64,000 bases of DNA from Microbacterium invictum (GTDB lineage: Bacteria > Actinomycetota > Actinomycetes > Actinomycetales > Microbacteriaceae): assembly GCF_034421375.1 (NCBI RefSeq), contig NZ_CP139779.1:3162001-3226000 (forward strand), read 5' to 3'. The notes under the pieces are model-generated. The model had not been told where the DNA came from, made no database searches, and saw nothing but the letters and a program-made list of their open reading frames with translations. Positions 15,935 to 23,750 of the stretch are shown here, one piece after another. Positions within the stretch are counted from its first letter, which is position 1. Each line of letters opens with the position of its first letter. A program made the position numbers and the translations under genes.

Positions 15935-17467
15935 ATGACCGACACCACGACCCTGGAGCAGCCGACGCCGTCTGCGACCGCGATCCTCGACCACTGGGTG
16001 GGAGGCGCCCCCTGGGCGGGAACGGGCGACCGCACCGGCCCCGTGTACGACCCCGCCCGCGGCGTGGTGCAGAAGGAGGTGCGCTTCGCGACCACCGAGG
16101 ACGTCGACCACGTCGTCTCGGTCTCCTCGGCCGCCGCAGCGGAGTGGAAGAACGCCAGCATCGCCAAGCGTCAGCAGGTGATGTTCGCGTTCCGCGAGCT
16201 GGTGAACCAGCGGAAGGACGAACTCGCCGCGATCCTCACCTCCGAGCACGGGAAGGTGATCTCCGATGCGCACGGCGAGATCGCGCGGGGCCTGGAGGTC
16301 GTGGAGTTCGCGTGCGGCCTGGGCCACCTGACCAAGGGCGCGTACTCCGAGAACGTCTCGACAGGGATCGACGTCTACACCCTGCGGCAGCCGCTCGGCG
16401 TGGTCGGGATCATCAGCCCGTTCAACTTCCCCGCGATGGTGCCGATGTGGTTCTTCGCGATCGCGCTCGCCGCCGGCAACGCGGTGGTGCTCAAGCCCAG
16501 CGAGAAGGACCCGACGGCGGCGAACTGGATGGCCGAGCGCCTCACCGAGGCGGGCCTGCCCGACGGTGTGCTCAACGTCGTGCACGGCGACAAGGTCGCC
16601 GTCGACGCGCTGCTCGAGCACCCCGAGGTGCGCGCGATCTCGTTCGTGGGCTCGACCCCGATCGCCCGGTACGTCTACGAGACCGGCACCCGTCACGGCA
16701 AGCGCGTCCAGGCGCTCGGCGGGGCGAAGAACCACATGCTCGTCCTCCCCGACGCCGACCTCGACCTCGCCGCCGACGCGGCGGTGAACGCCGGCTTCGG
16801 CTCGGCGGGCGAGCGGTGCATGGCGATCTCGGTCGTCCTCGCCGTCGACGCGGTCGCCGACGCGCTGGTGGAGAAGATCTCGGCGCGCATGGCGACCCTC
16901 CGCACCGGCGACGGCACGCGCGGCACCGACATGGGCCCGGTGATCACCGCGGCGCACCGCGACAAGGTCTCGTCGTACGTCGACGTGGCCGCCGGCGACG
17001 GCGCGGACGTCGTCGTCGACGGGCGCGGCATCGAGGTCGACGGCGACCCGAACGGGTTCTGGGTCGGGCCGACCCTCATCGACAAAGTGCCGACCTCGTC
17101 GGCGGCCTACCGCGACGAGATCTTCGGTCCTGTGCTCTCGGTCGTCCGGGTGGACGGGTACGAGGAGGGGCTGGAGCTGATCAACTCCGGCGCCTTCGGC
17201 AACGGCACCGCCATCTTCACCAACGACGGCGGGGCCGCTCGGCGCTTCCAGCACGAAGTGCAGGTCGGGATGATCGGCGTCAACGTGCCCATTCCCGTGC
17301 CGGTGGCCTACCACTCGTTCGGTGGGTGGAAGGCGTCGCTCTTCGGCGACGCGAAGGCGTACGGGCCGCACGGGTTCGACTTCTTCACACAGGAGAAGGC
17401 CGTGACGAGCCGCTGGCTCGACCCGTCGCACGGCGGCATCAACCTCGGCTTCCCCCAGCACAGCTGA
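15935..17467 (+). CDS. mmsA: CoA-acylating methylmalonate/malonate-semialdehyde dehydrogenase
   Basis: A 510-residue aldehyde dehydrogenase of the MmsA/IolA group. The catalytic Cys295 sits in GFGSAGERCMAISV, the form typical of CoA-dependent members, and the group's ISPFNFPAMVPMWFF segment is present. It oxidises malonate semialdehyde to acetyl-CoA or methylmalonate semialdehyde to propionyl-CoA with NAD and CoA, completing degradation of uracil or thymine ring carbon. GGAAGGAAG precedes the ATG. The gene ends the island, followed by a large palindrome. Confidence 0.92.
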   Translation: MTDTTTLEQPTPSATAILDHWVGGAPWAGTGDRTGPVYDPARGVVQKEVRFATTEDVDHVVSVSSAAAAEWKNASIAKRQQVMFAFRELVNQRKDELAAILTSEHGKVISDAHGEIARGLEVVEFACGLGHLTKGAYSENVSTGIDVYTLRQPLGVVGIISPFNFPAMVPMWFFAIALAAGNAVVLKPSEKDPTAANWMAERLTEAGLPDGVLNVVHGDKVAVDALLEHPEVRAISFVGSTPIARYVYETGTRHGKRVQALGGAKNHMLVLPDADLDLAADAAVNAGFGSAGERCMAISVVLAVDAVADALVEKISARMATLRTGDGTRGTDMGPVITAAHRDKVSSYVDVAAGDGADVVVDGRGIEVDGDPNGFWVGPTLIDKVPTSSAAYRDEIFGPVLSVVRVDGYEEGLELINSGAFGNGTAIFTNDGGAARRFQHEVQVGMIGVNVPIPVPVAYHSFGGWKASLFGDAKAYGPHGFDFFTQEKAVTSRWLDPSHGGINLGFPQHS

Positions 17468-17486
17468 CGCGAGGTCGCTCTCCACT

Positions 17487-17555
17487 GCGAGAGTGCAACG
17501 GCGCGCCGAGAATCCGGGGTTCACCCGTGTCCTCGGCGCCCCGTTGCACTCTCGC
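17487..17555. terminator. 24-base inverted repeat between convergent genes
   Basis: The arms 17487-17510 and 17532-17555 are complementary with one mismatch around a 21-base loop; the outer arm reads GCGAGAGTGCAACGG. The position between mmsA and the convergent lipid-kinase gene fits a two-way terminator. The very long stem without a T-tract also resembles a dispersed palindromic element. Confidence 0.7.
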
Positions 17556-17589
17556 GAATGGGGGAGGTGAGAGGGGGTGGCGGGGGGGG

Positions 17590-18534
17590 TCAGTGCGGGG
17601 GCGGGGCGAACACCGTCAGCGCGCCGGGGATCACGGTGAAGCGCAGCGTGAACTCCTCACCGCGCGGCTCTTCGAGCTCGCCGTCGTGCACCCAGACCTC
17701 GGGGCGACCCGGTCCCGGTCGCACGGTCATCGTGAAGTCGGTCTCCAGGAGGCGCTCGACGTCGCGCTTCTCGGGCATCAGTCTCACGGCGCGGAGCACG
17801 GCCGCCGTCCGCTTGCCGAAGGCGAGCGAGGTGATCGCACGCAGCCGCGTGCCCCGGGCGTGGTGGATGCGGATGTCCAGGACGGGATCCTCGAGATTCT
17901 CGCGCTGCATCGTCGCGACGCGCTTCGGGTCGTTCGTGCCCACGCCGACGAAGACCGACCACACCCGCGCACGACGTCCGTCGCGCAGGATCACGAGCGG
18001 CTCGGCGGTGCGCATCGTCCGCCACGCGGCGACGATGCCGCCGAGCCACTTCCCGAGCCGCCGGCGCCGTCTGTCGCGCTCCTCGATCAGCTCGGGGTAT
18101 GCGCCCACCGACGCGGCATTGAGCGCGAAGACCGCCGCGCCGTCGCCCTCTCGCACCTCCATCGCGCTGACCTCGATGGTCTCGCCGGCGAGGTAGGCCG
18201 CCACCGCGGTCTCGACGTCCTCGAGCCCCGCCGACCGGGCGAAGTGGTTGAAGGTGCCGCCGGGCATCGCCAGCAGCGGCACGCCGTGCCGACGCGCCAG
18301 ACCCGCCATGCGCGACACCGACCCGTCGCCGCCGTAGACGCCCAGCACGCGGGGCGGGTCGCCTTCCGAAAAGGCCGCGTCGACGACATCCGCGAGATCT
18401 TCCCCCTCGCTCAGTTCGTGCACCCGCGCACCCGGAAGGCGCGCGGCGAACAGTTCTGCGGGGTCGGTGCGGATCACCGCTGTCCCCGACCGGCTGTTGC
18501 GGAGGATGAGCAGGCCCGAACCGTCGGTCGTCAT
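17590..18534 (-). CDS. Diacylglycerol/lipid kinase (DAGK catalytic domain, YegS-like)
   Basis: A 314-residue kinase with the nucleotide-binding motif GVYGGDGSVSRMA and the substrate-side motif AMPGGTFNHFAR, both diagnostic of the DAGK/sphingosine kinase/YegS fold. The C-terminal beta-sandwich follows. It phosphorylates diacylglycerol or another lipid alcohol at the membrane; the exact lipid is not predictable. It overlaps the Lrp-type regulator gene by ATGA at 18531-18534, so it is co-translated with that regulator, which is odd for a housekeeping lipid kinase. Confidence 0.88.
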   Translation of the reverse strand: MTTDGSGLLILRNSRSGTAVIRTDPAELFAARLPGARVHELSEGEDLADVVDAAFSEGDPPRVLGVYGGDGSVSRMAGLARRHGVPLLAMPGGTFNHFARSAGLEDVETAVAAYLAGETIEVSAMEVREGDGAAVFALNAASVGAYPELIEERDRRRRRLGKWLGGIVAAWRTMRTAEPLVILRDGRRARVWSVFVGVGTNDPKRVATMQRENLEDPVLDIRIHHARGTRLRAITSLAFGKRTAAVLRAVRLMPEKRDVERLLETDFTMTVRPGPGRPEVWVHDGELEEPRGEEFTLRFTVIPGALTVFAPPPH

Positions 18535-19031
18535 TGGTCGACCGTACCCCGTGGCACTCGGATCGGCCGGTTCTCGTAGAAGGTCTGCAGCACGACCGTG
18601 GTGCGGGTGTTCACCTGGGCGGCAGCGCGGATGTCGCGGATCAGCGCCTCGAGATGGCGTGGGCTCGCGACGCGGACGAAGAGGATGTAGCTGGCGTCAC
18701 CCGCGATGGAGTGGCACGCCTCGATCTCGGCGAGATGCTCCAGTCGCTCGGGGGCATCGTCGGGCTGGCCGGGATCGAGCGGGGTGATCTCGACGAACGC
18801 CGAGAGGGGCTTGCCGACGGCCTCGGCGTCGACCTGCGCCCGGTACCCGGTGATGACACCGCGAGCCTCGAGTCGCCGCAGGCGCGTCTGCACGGCCGAG
18901 ACCGAGAGCCCGACCGCCGCCGAGAGTTCCGCGAGCGTCGCACGCGCGTTCACGCTGACCACCTGGACGATACCGGCGTCGATGTCGTCGTCGAGGTGGG
19001 GGCCACGGCCGTTCTCGTCGCCACCGGTCAT
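18531..19031 (-). CDS. Lrp/AsnC-family transcriptional regulator
   Basis: A 166-residue regulator. An N-terminal winged helix-turn-helix (LDDDIDAGIVQVVSVNARATLAELSAAVG, LSVSAVQTRLRRLEARGVI) is followed by a RAM ligand-binding domain with G-D-A-S-Y-I-L-F. It is divergent from DUF6421/SDR/threonine-aldolase genes and probably controls them in response to an amino acid such as threonine or glycine. The frame extends far upstream, but the ATG at 19031 gives the normal family length and has TACGCT 6 bases upstream. Confidence 0.92.
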   Translation of the reverse strand: MTGGDENGRGPHLDDDIDAGIVQVVSVNARATLAELSAAVGLSVSAVQTRLRRLEARGVITGYRAQVDAEAVGKPLSAFVEITPLDPGQPDDAPERLEHLAEIEACHSIAGDASYILFVRVASPRHLEALIRDIRAAAQVNTRTTVVLQTFYENRPIRVPRGTVDQ

Positions 19032-19037
19032 GGGCCG

Positions 19038-19043
19038 AGCGTA
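19038..19043 (-). promoter_or_regulatory. -10 hexamer TACGCT for the Lrp regulator
   Basis: Minus-strand TACGCT lies 6 bases before the ATG at 19031 with no Shine-Dalgarno sequence. It decides the start codon against the long upstream extension. Confidence 0.45.
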
Positions 19044-19063
19044 GCAGTGCGGTCTCGTTCCAC

Positions 19064-19106
19064 AGGAATTCCTCCGGTTGAAGTGACAGATGACCGGAAG
19101 TTTTCC
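19064..19106. promoter_or_regulatory. Paired GGAA/TTCC inverted motifs, possible Lrp operator
   Basis: A perfect palindrome AGGAATTCCT (19064-19073) and a second inverted pair GGAAGTTTTCC (19096-19106) sit 32 bases apart, start to start, in the divergent promoter of the Lrp regulator and DUF6421. The spacing is about three helical turns and the segment is AT-rich for this genome. Lrp-type regulators bind such helically phased repeats; assignment is inference. Confidence 0.4.
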
Positions 19107-19112
19107 TATACT
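19107..19112 (+). promoter_or_regulatory. -10 hexamer TATACT for DUF6421
   Basis: TATACT is the best -10 match in the window and ends 7 bases before the ATG at 19120, fitting a leaderless transcript. GAGGA between them could alternatively serve as a weak ribosome site. Confidence 0.5.
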
Positions 19113-19119
19113 TGAGGAC

Positions 19120-20526
19120 ATGAGCACCGTCATCCCTGCGCCCGCGGCATCCGAGACCGCGTCCGGAGTCGAGACCTCTGCCGAGTGGCTGGCCCTCAAG
19201 GAGGCCGCCGTCGAGATCCAGAGCCTCCAGGTGAAGGACGGCTCGATCCCCGATCCGCAGGCGCACGCGCGGGCGCGCGCACTCGTGACCACCGTCATCG
19301 AGGCGATCACTGCGCTCGCGCCGCGCTTCCCGCACGACGAGGCGTACCTCGCCACATCCGTCGTCGACCTTCGCCGCTGGGCGGACGGCGGCTTCGCCGA
19401 GCCCGACTTCCTCGACTCGCTCGTGGCCTTCCAGCCGCAGGAGCACCGCATCGACGGCCTTCGCCACCTCGTCGTCTTCCCGATGTACACCCAGAACGGC
19501 TCGCCGAACCGGCACCTCGAGGCCGTGCTCGTCGAGGTCATCTGGCCCGAGTTCATCGCTCAGCTCGAGACCGAGTACACCAACCGTCTCTTCCTGTCGC
19601 TGCGGCTGCTGGATTTCACCCCGGGCTACGACACCAACAGCGCTGTGCTCTTCCCCGAGACCGTCGCGATGCGGGAGCTCCCGACCTTCACCTGGGGTGC
19701 GATCTTCCAGGACCGCGAGGCCGCGCGCTACCGACGGGTCACCCGCGCCGCCGCGGAGATCACCAAGCTCGACCTGCCCGCCGATGCCGCACGCATGCTC
19801 GACGACCAGCGGCTGACCGAGAAGACCTTCGTCATGTGGGACCTCATCCACGACCGCACCCACATGCGCGGCGACCTGCCGTTCGACCCCTTCATGATCA
19901 AGCAGCGCATGCCGTACTTCCTCTACTCGCTCGAAGAGCTGCGGTGCGACCTCACCGCGTTCCGCGAGTGCGTCGGGCTCACCGCGCGCCTCCGGGCGCG
20001 GATCGAGGCCGGAGAGACCCTCGACGACACCGATGCCGAGACCCTCGACCACGCGATTCTCGTGCAGTACGCAGTCATCTTCGACCGCATCTTCCGCTTC
20101 GCGATCACCGGCTCGCGGGTACGCAACTACGACGGGCTCGGCGGCCAGCTGCTCTTCGCGTGGCTCCACCAGCGCGGCGTGCTGCACTGGACCGACACCT
20201 CGCTCGCGTTCGACTGGGAGGGCGTGCCGGCCGCGGTCGTCGCCCTCGGCGACGCGATCGACGAGCTGTACTGGCGCTCGATCGACCGGCCGAAGACCGC
20301 CCACTGGCTCGCCGCCTACGACCTCGTGCGACAGACCCTCACCCCGCACCCCGCGTCGCGCTGGGCGCGCGGCCTCCCCGACGACATCCTCGCGGGCGCC
20401 CCGAAGGGCTACACCGACGCGGTTCTGGACGACGAGTTCCCGCTGTCGATGTTCTTCGAGGCCCTCGAGAAGAAGATGCGCTCGGTGATCGAGTCCACGG
20501 CCGGCATCCGGGGCACGGATGTCTGA
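19120..20526 (+). CDS. DUF6421-family protein
   Basis: A 468-residue soluble protein of unknown function, recalled as the actinobacterial DUF6421 family. It is acidic and helix-rich, with conserved-looking stretches such as HDEAYLATSVVDLRRWADGG, MWDLIHDRTHMRGDLPFDPF and FDRIFRFAITGSRVRNYDGLGG. The H-D-R-T-H-M-R-G-D cluster is rich in possible metal-binding or catalytic residues. No signal peptide or membrane segment is visible. It shares its promoter region with an Lrp regulator and overlaps the following SDR gene by 8 bases; a threonine aldolase-like gene ends the row. I would guess an enzyme in an amino-acid or amino-alcohol pathway, but that is inference. Confidence 0.8.
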   Translation: MSTVIPAPAASETASGVETSAEWLALKEAAVEIQSLQVKDGSIPDPQAHARARALVTTVIEAITALAPRFPHDEAYLATSVVDLRRWADGGFAEPDFLDSLVAFQPQEHRIDGLRHLVVFPMYTQNGSPNRHLEAVLVEVIWPEFIAQLETEYTNRLFLSLRLLDFTPGYDTNSAVLFPETVAMRELPTFTWGAIFQDREAARYRRVTRAAAEITKLDLPADAARMLDDQRLTEKTFVMWDLIHDRTHMRGDLPFDPFMIKQRMPYFLYSLEELRCDLTAFRECVGLTARLRARIEAGETLDDTDAETLDHAILVQYAVIFDRIFRFAITGSRVRNYDGLGGQLLFAWLHQRGVLHWTDTSLAFDWEGVPAAVVALGDAIDELYWRSIDRPKTAHWLAAYDLVRQTLTPHPASRWARGLPDDILAGAPKGYTDAVLDDEFPLSMFFEALEKKMRSVIESTAGIRGTDV

Positions 20527-21193
20527 CCCCGTCGCCGGCCGGCTCGTCCTGCTGGCGGGCGGCACGAGCACCGTGGGCCGTCGAGCGGCCGAGGCACTGA
20601 CCGTCGCGGGCGCCCGCGTCGTCGTCGCGGGCCGCGATCCCGAGAAGCTCGCGGCGCTGGCCGCCGAGGTGCCCGGGATCGCGACCGAGACCGTCGACCT
20701 CACCGACGAGGCGGCGGTGACCGCGCTCGCAGAGAAGGTGCACACCGCGCACGGCCGCGTCGACGGCATCCTGCACCTCGTCGGCGGATGGCGCGGGGGC
20801 GGCGGGCTCGCCGGCCAGAGCGACCCTGACTACCGCGTGCTCGAGACGTCTCTCACCGCGCTCCGTCACACCACGCGCGCGTTCTACGACGACCTGGTGG
20901 CCTCGCCCGCGGGGCGGCTGGCGATGATCTCCTCGACGGCGGTCGCTCGCCCCCTGGCCGGCGGCGCGAACTACGCCGCGGTGAAGGCGGCGAGCGAGGC
21001 ATGGACCCGCGCCGTCGCGCAGGGGTTCGCGAAGGCCGCGAGGGATGCCGGTGAGCCGGCGTCGAGCGCCGCGGTGATCTTCCGCGTGAAGAGCCTCGAG
21101 GGCCTCGAGGAGCAGGTCGCCGCCGCCTTCGTCGCGCTGTTCGCGGCCGATGCGTCGTCGGCGAACGACGAGGTCGTCACGCTCGACGCCTGA
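20519..21193 (+). CDS. Short-chain dehydrogenase/reductase (SDR)
   Basis: A 224-residue SDR. The cofactor loop is VLLAGGTSTVGRRAAEAL, a variant of TGxxxGxG, followed by a basic VVVAGRDPEKLA that favours NADP. The catalytic pieces are Ser-Ser (AMISSTAVARP) and Tyr-x-x-x-Lys (NYAAVKAASEAW). It overlaps the DUF6421 stop by 8 bases and probably works on the same substrate. Short for the family but all core elements are present. Confidence 0.88.
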   Translation: MSDPVAGRLVLLAGGTSTVGRRAAEALTVAGARVVVAGRDPEKLAALAAEVPGIATETVDLTDEAAVTALAEKVHTAHGRVDGILHLVGGWRGGGGLAGQSDPDYRVLETSLTALRHTTRAFYDDLVASPAGRLAMISSTAVARPLAGGANYAAVKAASEAWTRAVAQGFAKAARDAGEPASSAAVIFRVKSLEGLEEQVAAAFVALFAADASSANDEVVTLDA

Positions 21194-21203
21194 GCGGTAC
21201 ACC

Positions 21204-21209
21204 TAGGCT
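21204..21209 (+). promoter_or_regulatory. -10 hexamer TAGGCT for the threonine aldolase-like gene
   Basis: TAGGCT ends 8 bases before the GTG at 21218, within the 24-base gap after the SDR gene. It suggests an extra leaderless promoter inside the row and supports the GTG rather than the TTG at 21209, which overlaps the hexamer. Confidence 0.35.
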
Positions 21210-21217
21210 TGATCGAC

Positions 21218-22288
21218 GTGACGACCATCCACGACACCGCCGTGCGCGGCTTCGCCTCGGACAACTACTCCGGCATCCACCCCGAGGTGCTCGCGGCCAT
21301 CGCCGCCGCCAACGAGGGCCACCAGATCTCCTACGGCGAGGACGTGTACACCGAACGCCTCCAGGAGGTGTTCACCGCGCACTTCGGCGAGGGCGTCGAG
21401 GCGTTCCCGGTGTTCAACGGCACGGGTGCCAACGTCGTTGGGCTGCAGTCGATGCTTCCGCGCTGGGGCGCGGTGATCGCGGCATCCAGCGCCCACATCA
21501 ATGTCGACGAGGGCGGGGCTCCCGAGCGCGTGGCGGGCATCAAGCTCCTCACCGTCCCCACCGAGGACGGCAAGCTCACGCCCGCGCTGATCGACCGCGA
21601 GGCGTGGGGCTGGGGCGACGAGCACCGTGCGCAGCCGCTCGTCGTCTCGATCACGCAGTCCACCGAGCTCGGCACCCTGTACACCCCCGACGAGATCCGG
21701 GCGATCGCCGATCACATCCACCCCCTCGGGATGCGGCTGCACCTCGATGGGGCGCGCATCGCCAACGCTGCGGCCGCCCTAGACCTGCCGGTGCGCGCGT
21801 TCACCCGCGACGTCGGCGTCGATGTGGTGAGCTTCGGCGGCACCAAGAACGGCGCGATGCTCGGCGAGGCGATCGTCGTCCTGGACCCCGAGGCATCGGC
21901 GGGGCTCACGTACCTCCGCAAGCTCAACATGCAGCTGGCGAGCAAGATGCGCTTCGTCTCGGCGCAGCTGGTAGCCCTCCTCGAGGGCGACCTGTGGCTG
22001 CGGAACGCCCGCCACGCCAACGCCATGGCCCAGCGCCTGCGCGCCGGCGTCGAGGCGGGCCTGGCCGACGGGTCCATCGCCGGGGTGGAGTTCACCCAGC
22101 CCACCCAGGCCAACGGCGTGTTCGCGATCCTCCCCGAGGGGGTCGCCGACCGGCTGCGCGAGAGGTTCCGCTTCTACGACTGGGACGCCGCGCGCCGCGA
22201 GGTGCGGTGGATGTGCTCGTTCGACACCACGGAGGACGACGTCGACGCCTTCGTCGCGGAGCTGTCGCGGCTCACCGGCGGAGCGTGA
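21218..22288 (+). CDS. Threonine aldolase-family PLP enzyme (beta-eliminating/aldolase type)
   Basis: A 356-residue fold-type I PLP enzyme. FASDNYSGIHPEVLAAI opens it, HLDGARIANAA carries the Asp that contacts the PLP ring nitrogen, and SFGGTKNGAMLGEAIV carries the Schiff-base Lys. These are the hallmarks of low-specificity L-threonine aldolase, which cleaves threonine or allo-threonine to glycine and acetaldehyde. Tryptophanase-related beta-eliminating lyases share the fold. The GTG at 21218 is preferred to a TTG at 21209. The divergent Lrp regulator fits control by an amino acid. Confidence 0.87.
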   Translation: MTTIHDTAVRGFASDNYSGIHPEVLAAIAAANEGHQISYGEDVYTERLQEVFTAHFGEGVEAFPVFNGTGANVVGLQSMLPRWGAVIAASSAHINVDEGGAPERVAGIKLLTVPTEDGKLTPALIDREAWGWGDEHRAQPLVVSITQSTELGTLYTPDEIRAIADHIHPLGMRLHLDGARIANAAAALDLPVRAFTRDVGVDVVSFGGTKNGAMLGEAIVVLDPEASAGLTYLRKLNMQLASKMRFVSAQLVALLEGDLWLRNARHANAMAQRLRAGVEAGLADGSIAGVEFTQPTQANGVFAILPEGVADRLRERFRFYDWDAARREVRWMCSFDTTEDDVDAFVAELSRLTGGA

Positions 22289-22359
22289 TCACCCGCGCCC
22301 GAGCGCGACGACGATCACGAGGCTGAGGAGCCCGGCCGGGTCCGGCGCGAGCAGTTCAC

Positions 22360-22878
22360 TCACCGCTCCCTGCGCCGCGCATAGGCCGCCGCGCTCCGGC
22401 TCGACAGGGCGAGGAGGATCAGGATGTCGATCCCCAGCGAGATGAAGGTCGTGGTGATCTCGATCTCCTGGTCTTCGACCCACCACCGCACGAACGCCGC
22501 CGAGATCGTCAGCGCCGCGAAGACCATGACGAGCACCCGCGCCCAGTTCACCCCGAGGAAGACCAGCAGCGCCAGCGTCGCCTCGACGGCGAGGAACAGA
22601 CCGCTGAGGACCGCGAAGAGAAGGTAGGTGCTCTGCTCCACCCGGTCGGGCACGTCGTCGCCGCCGATGATCGCGGCGACCTCCCCCACCCATTCCGGCC
22701 ACACCCCCGACGACGCGATGACCCACGCCACCCCGGCGAGAACGCCGAGGACGACGAGAAGCGCGCCCGCGACGATCGACGGTGGGCGCTTCATGCCCGG
22801 GTCGTATCCGGTCGGCTGGAGCAGACGCTCGGCGGGCTCGAACGCCACGCGCTTCTTGGGGTGATCGGTGCTCTTCAC
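22360..22878 (-). CDS. Small integral membrane protein, unknown function
   Basis: A 172-residue protein with a basic N-terminal 35 residues and four predicted membrane spans (around SIVAGALLVVLGVLAGVAWV, LLFAVLSGLFLAVEATLALL, VLVMVFAALTISAAFV and TFISLGIDILILLAL), ending in an Arg-rich tail. No motif of known function is visible. The gene starts at an ATGA overlap with the LssY_C gene and is thus the third member of a row with that gene and a hydroxyisobutyryl-CoA hydrolase. Confidence 0.75.
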   Translation of the reverse strand: MKSTDHPKKRVAFEPAERLLQPTGYDPGMKRPPSIVAGALLVVLGVLAGVAWVIASSGVWPEWVGEVAAIIGGDDVPDRVEQSTYLLFAVLSGLFLAVEATLALLVFLGVNWARVLVMVFAALTISAAFVRWWVEDQEIEITTTFISLGIDILILLALSSRSAAAYARRRER

Positions 22879-23750
22879 GCGCTCACCTCACCCGCGGCCC
22901 GCGCGGACGGGGCCTCCGGTACGCGCACGGCACGCACGTCGACGACGGGCAGGTCGCCATCGGTCCGGATGCTGTCGCCGCCGCCATTTCGCGAGTGGTA
23001 GCCGGTGGAGAAGTCGGCGATGACGTTCACGGTGATCTCCCGCGCCCCCTCCCGCAGCGACCGGACGATGTGGTCGCGCTCGATGTCGGTGTCGGCATCG
23101 ATCCGGTGCGTGATCTGCAGGGTGAACAGCGACAGCCCCACGGCGGTGTCGAAGGTGCCCGCCGCCAGCCAGTCGACCCGGTACCCGCCGGGCAGGAGCC
23201 AGTCGTCGGGGCACCGCCAGAACCGCACGTGGTGGCGCTTGGCGGGGTTGCCGTCGACCTCCTGCTGGAAGGCGAAGTCCTGCTGCCGCCCGAAGAGGAA
23301 GAGCGGACTCACCGGCGCCTCGCCGTAGCTGCGACGCGAGAGGGTCGAGGTGACGATGCGCCACGACGAGGCGAGGGTGACGGGGTCGGCCTCGGTCCAG
23401 CGCGCCACGCGCAGCGCGGCCTTGATCTGCTCGGCCTCACCGAGGAAGGCCAGGTTGACCGGGTCGCCCAGCAGCCCGTCGCTCGTGCGGGTGCGGCCGA
23501 TGAAGTAGTCGGGCACGTAGATCGTGGTGAGGATCCGGTGCAGGCGCGGCAGCACGAGGTAGGCCAGGAGCACCCAGAAGGCGATGGCGACGAGGAGGCC
23601 CCACCAGCCCACGCGGAACGACTCGGTCAGGCTGAGGTAGGCCAGCCAGATCGCGGCGAGTCCGGCGAAGACGAAGAAGAACCAGTCGACCGCCGCCCCC
23701 CGCGAGATGCGGCGACGCCGCGCGCGCTCCGACCTCGGCGACACCGACAT
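22875..23750 (-). CDS. LssY_C-domain membrane-associated protein
   Basis: A 291-residue protein. Residues 30-85 hold two membrane spans (DWFFFVFAGLAAIWLAYLSL; WWGLLVAIAFWVLLAYLVL). The rest matches the LssY C-terminal domain as I recall it (YFIGRTRTSDGLLGDPVNLAFLG; KRHHVRFWRC; HRIDADTDIERDHIV). LssY comes from the Legionella lss secretion locus, but the domain's role is unknown. The start ATG shares one base with the stop of the upstream hydrolase gene (TGATG), and the stop overlaps the next gene by four bases. Confidence 0.8.
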   Translation of the reverse strand: MSVSPRSERARRRRISRGAAVDWFFFVFAGLAAIWLAYLSLTESFRVGWWGLLVAIAFWVLLAYLVLPRLHRILTTIYVPDYFIGRTRTSDGLLGDPVNLAFLGEAEQIKAALRVARWTEADPVTLASSWRIVTSTLSRRSYGEAPVSPLFLFGRQQDFAFQQEVDGNPAKRHHVRFWRCPDDWLLPGGYRVDWLAAGTFDTAVGLSLFTLQITHRIDADTDIERDHIVRSLREGAREITVNVIADFSTGYHSRNGGGDSIRTDGDLPVVDVRAVRVPEAPSARAAGEVSA

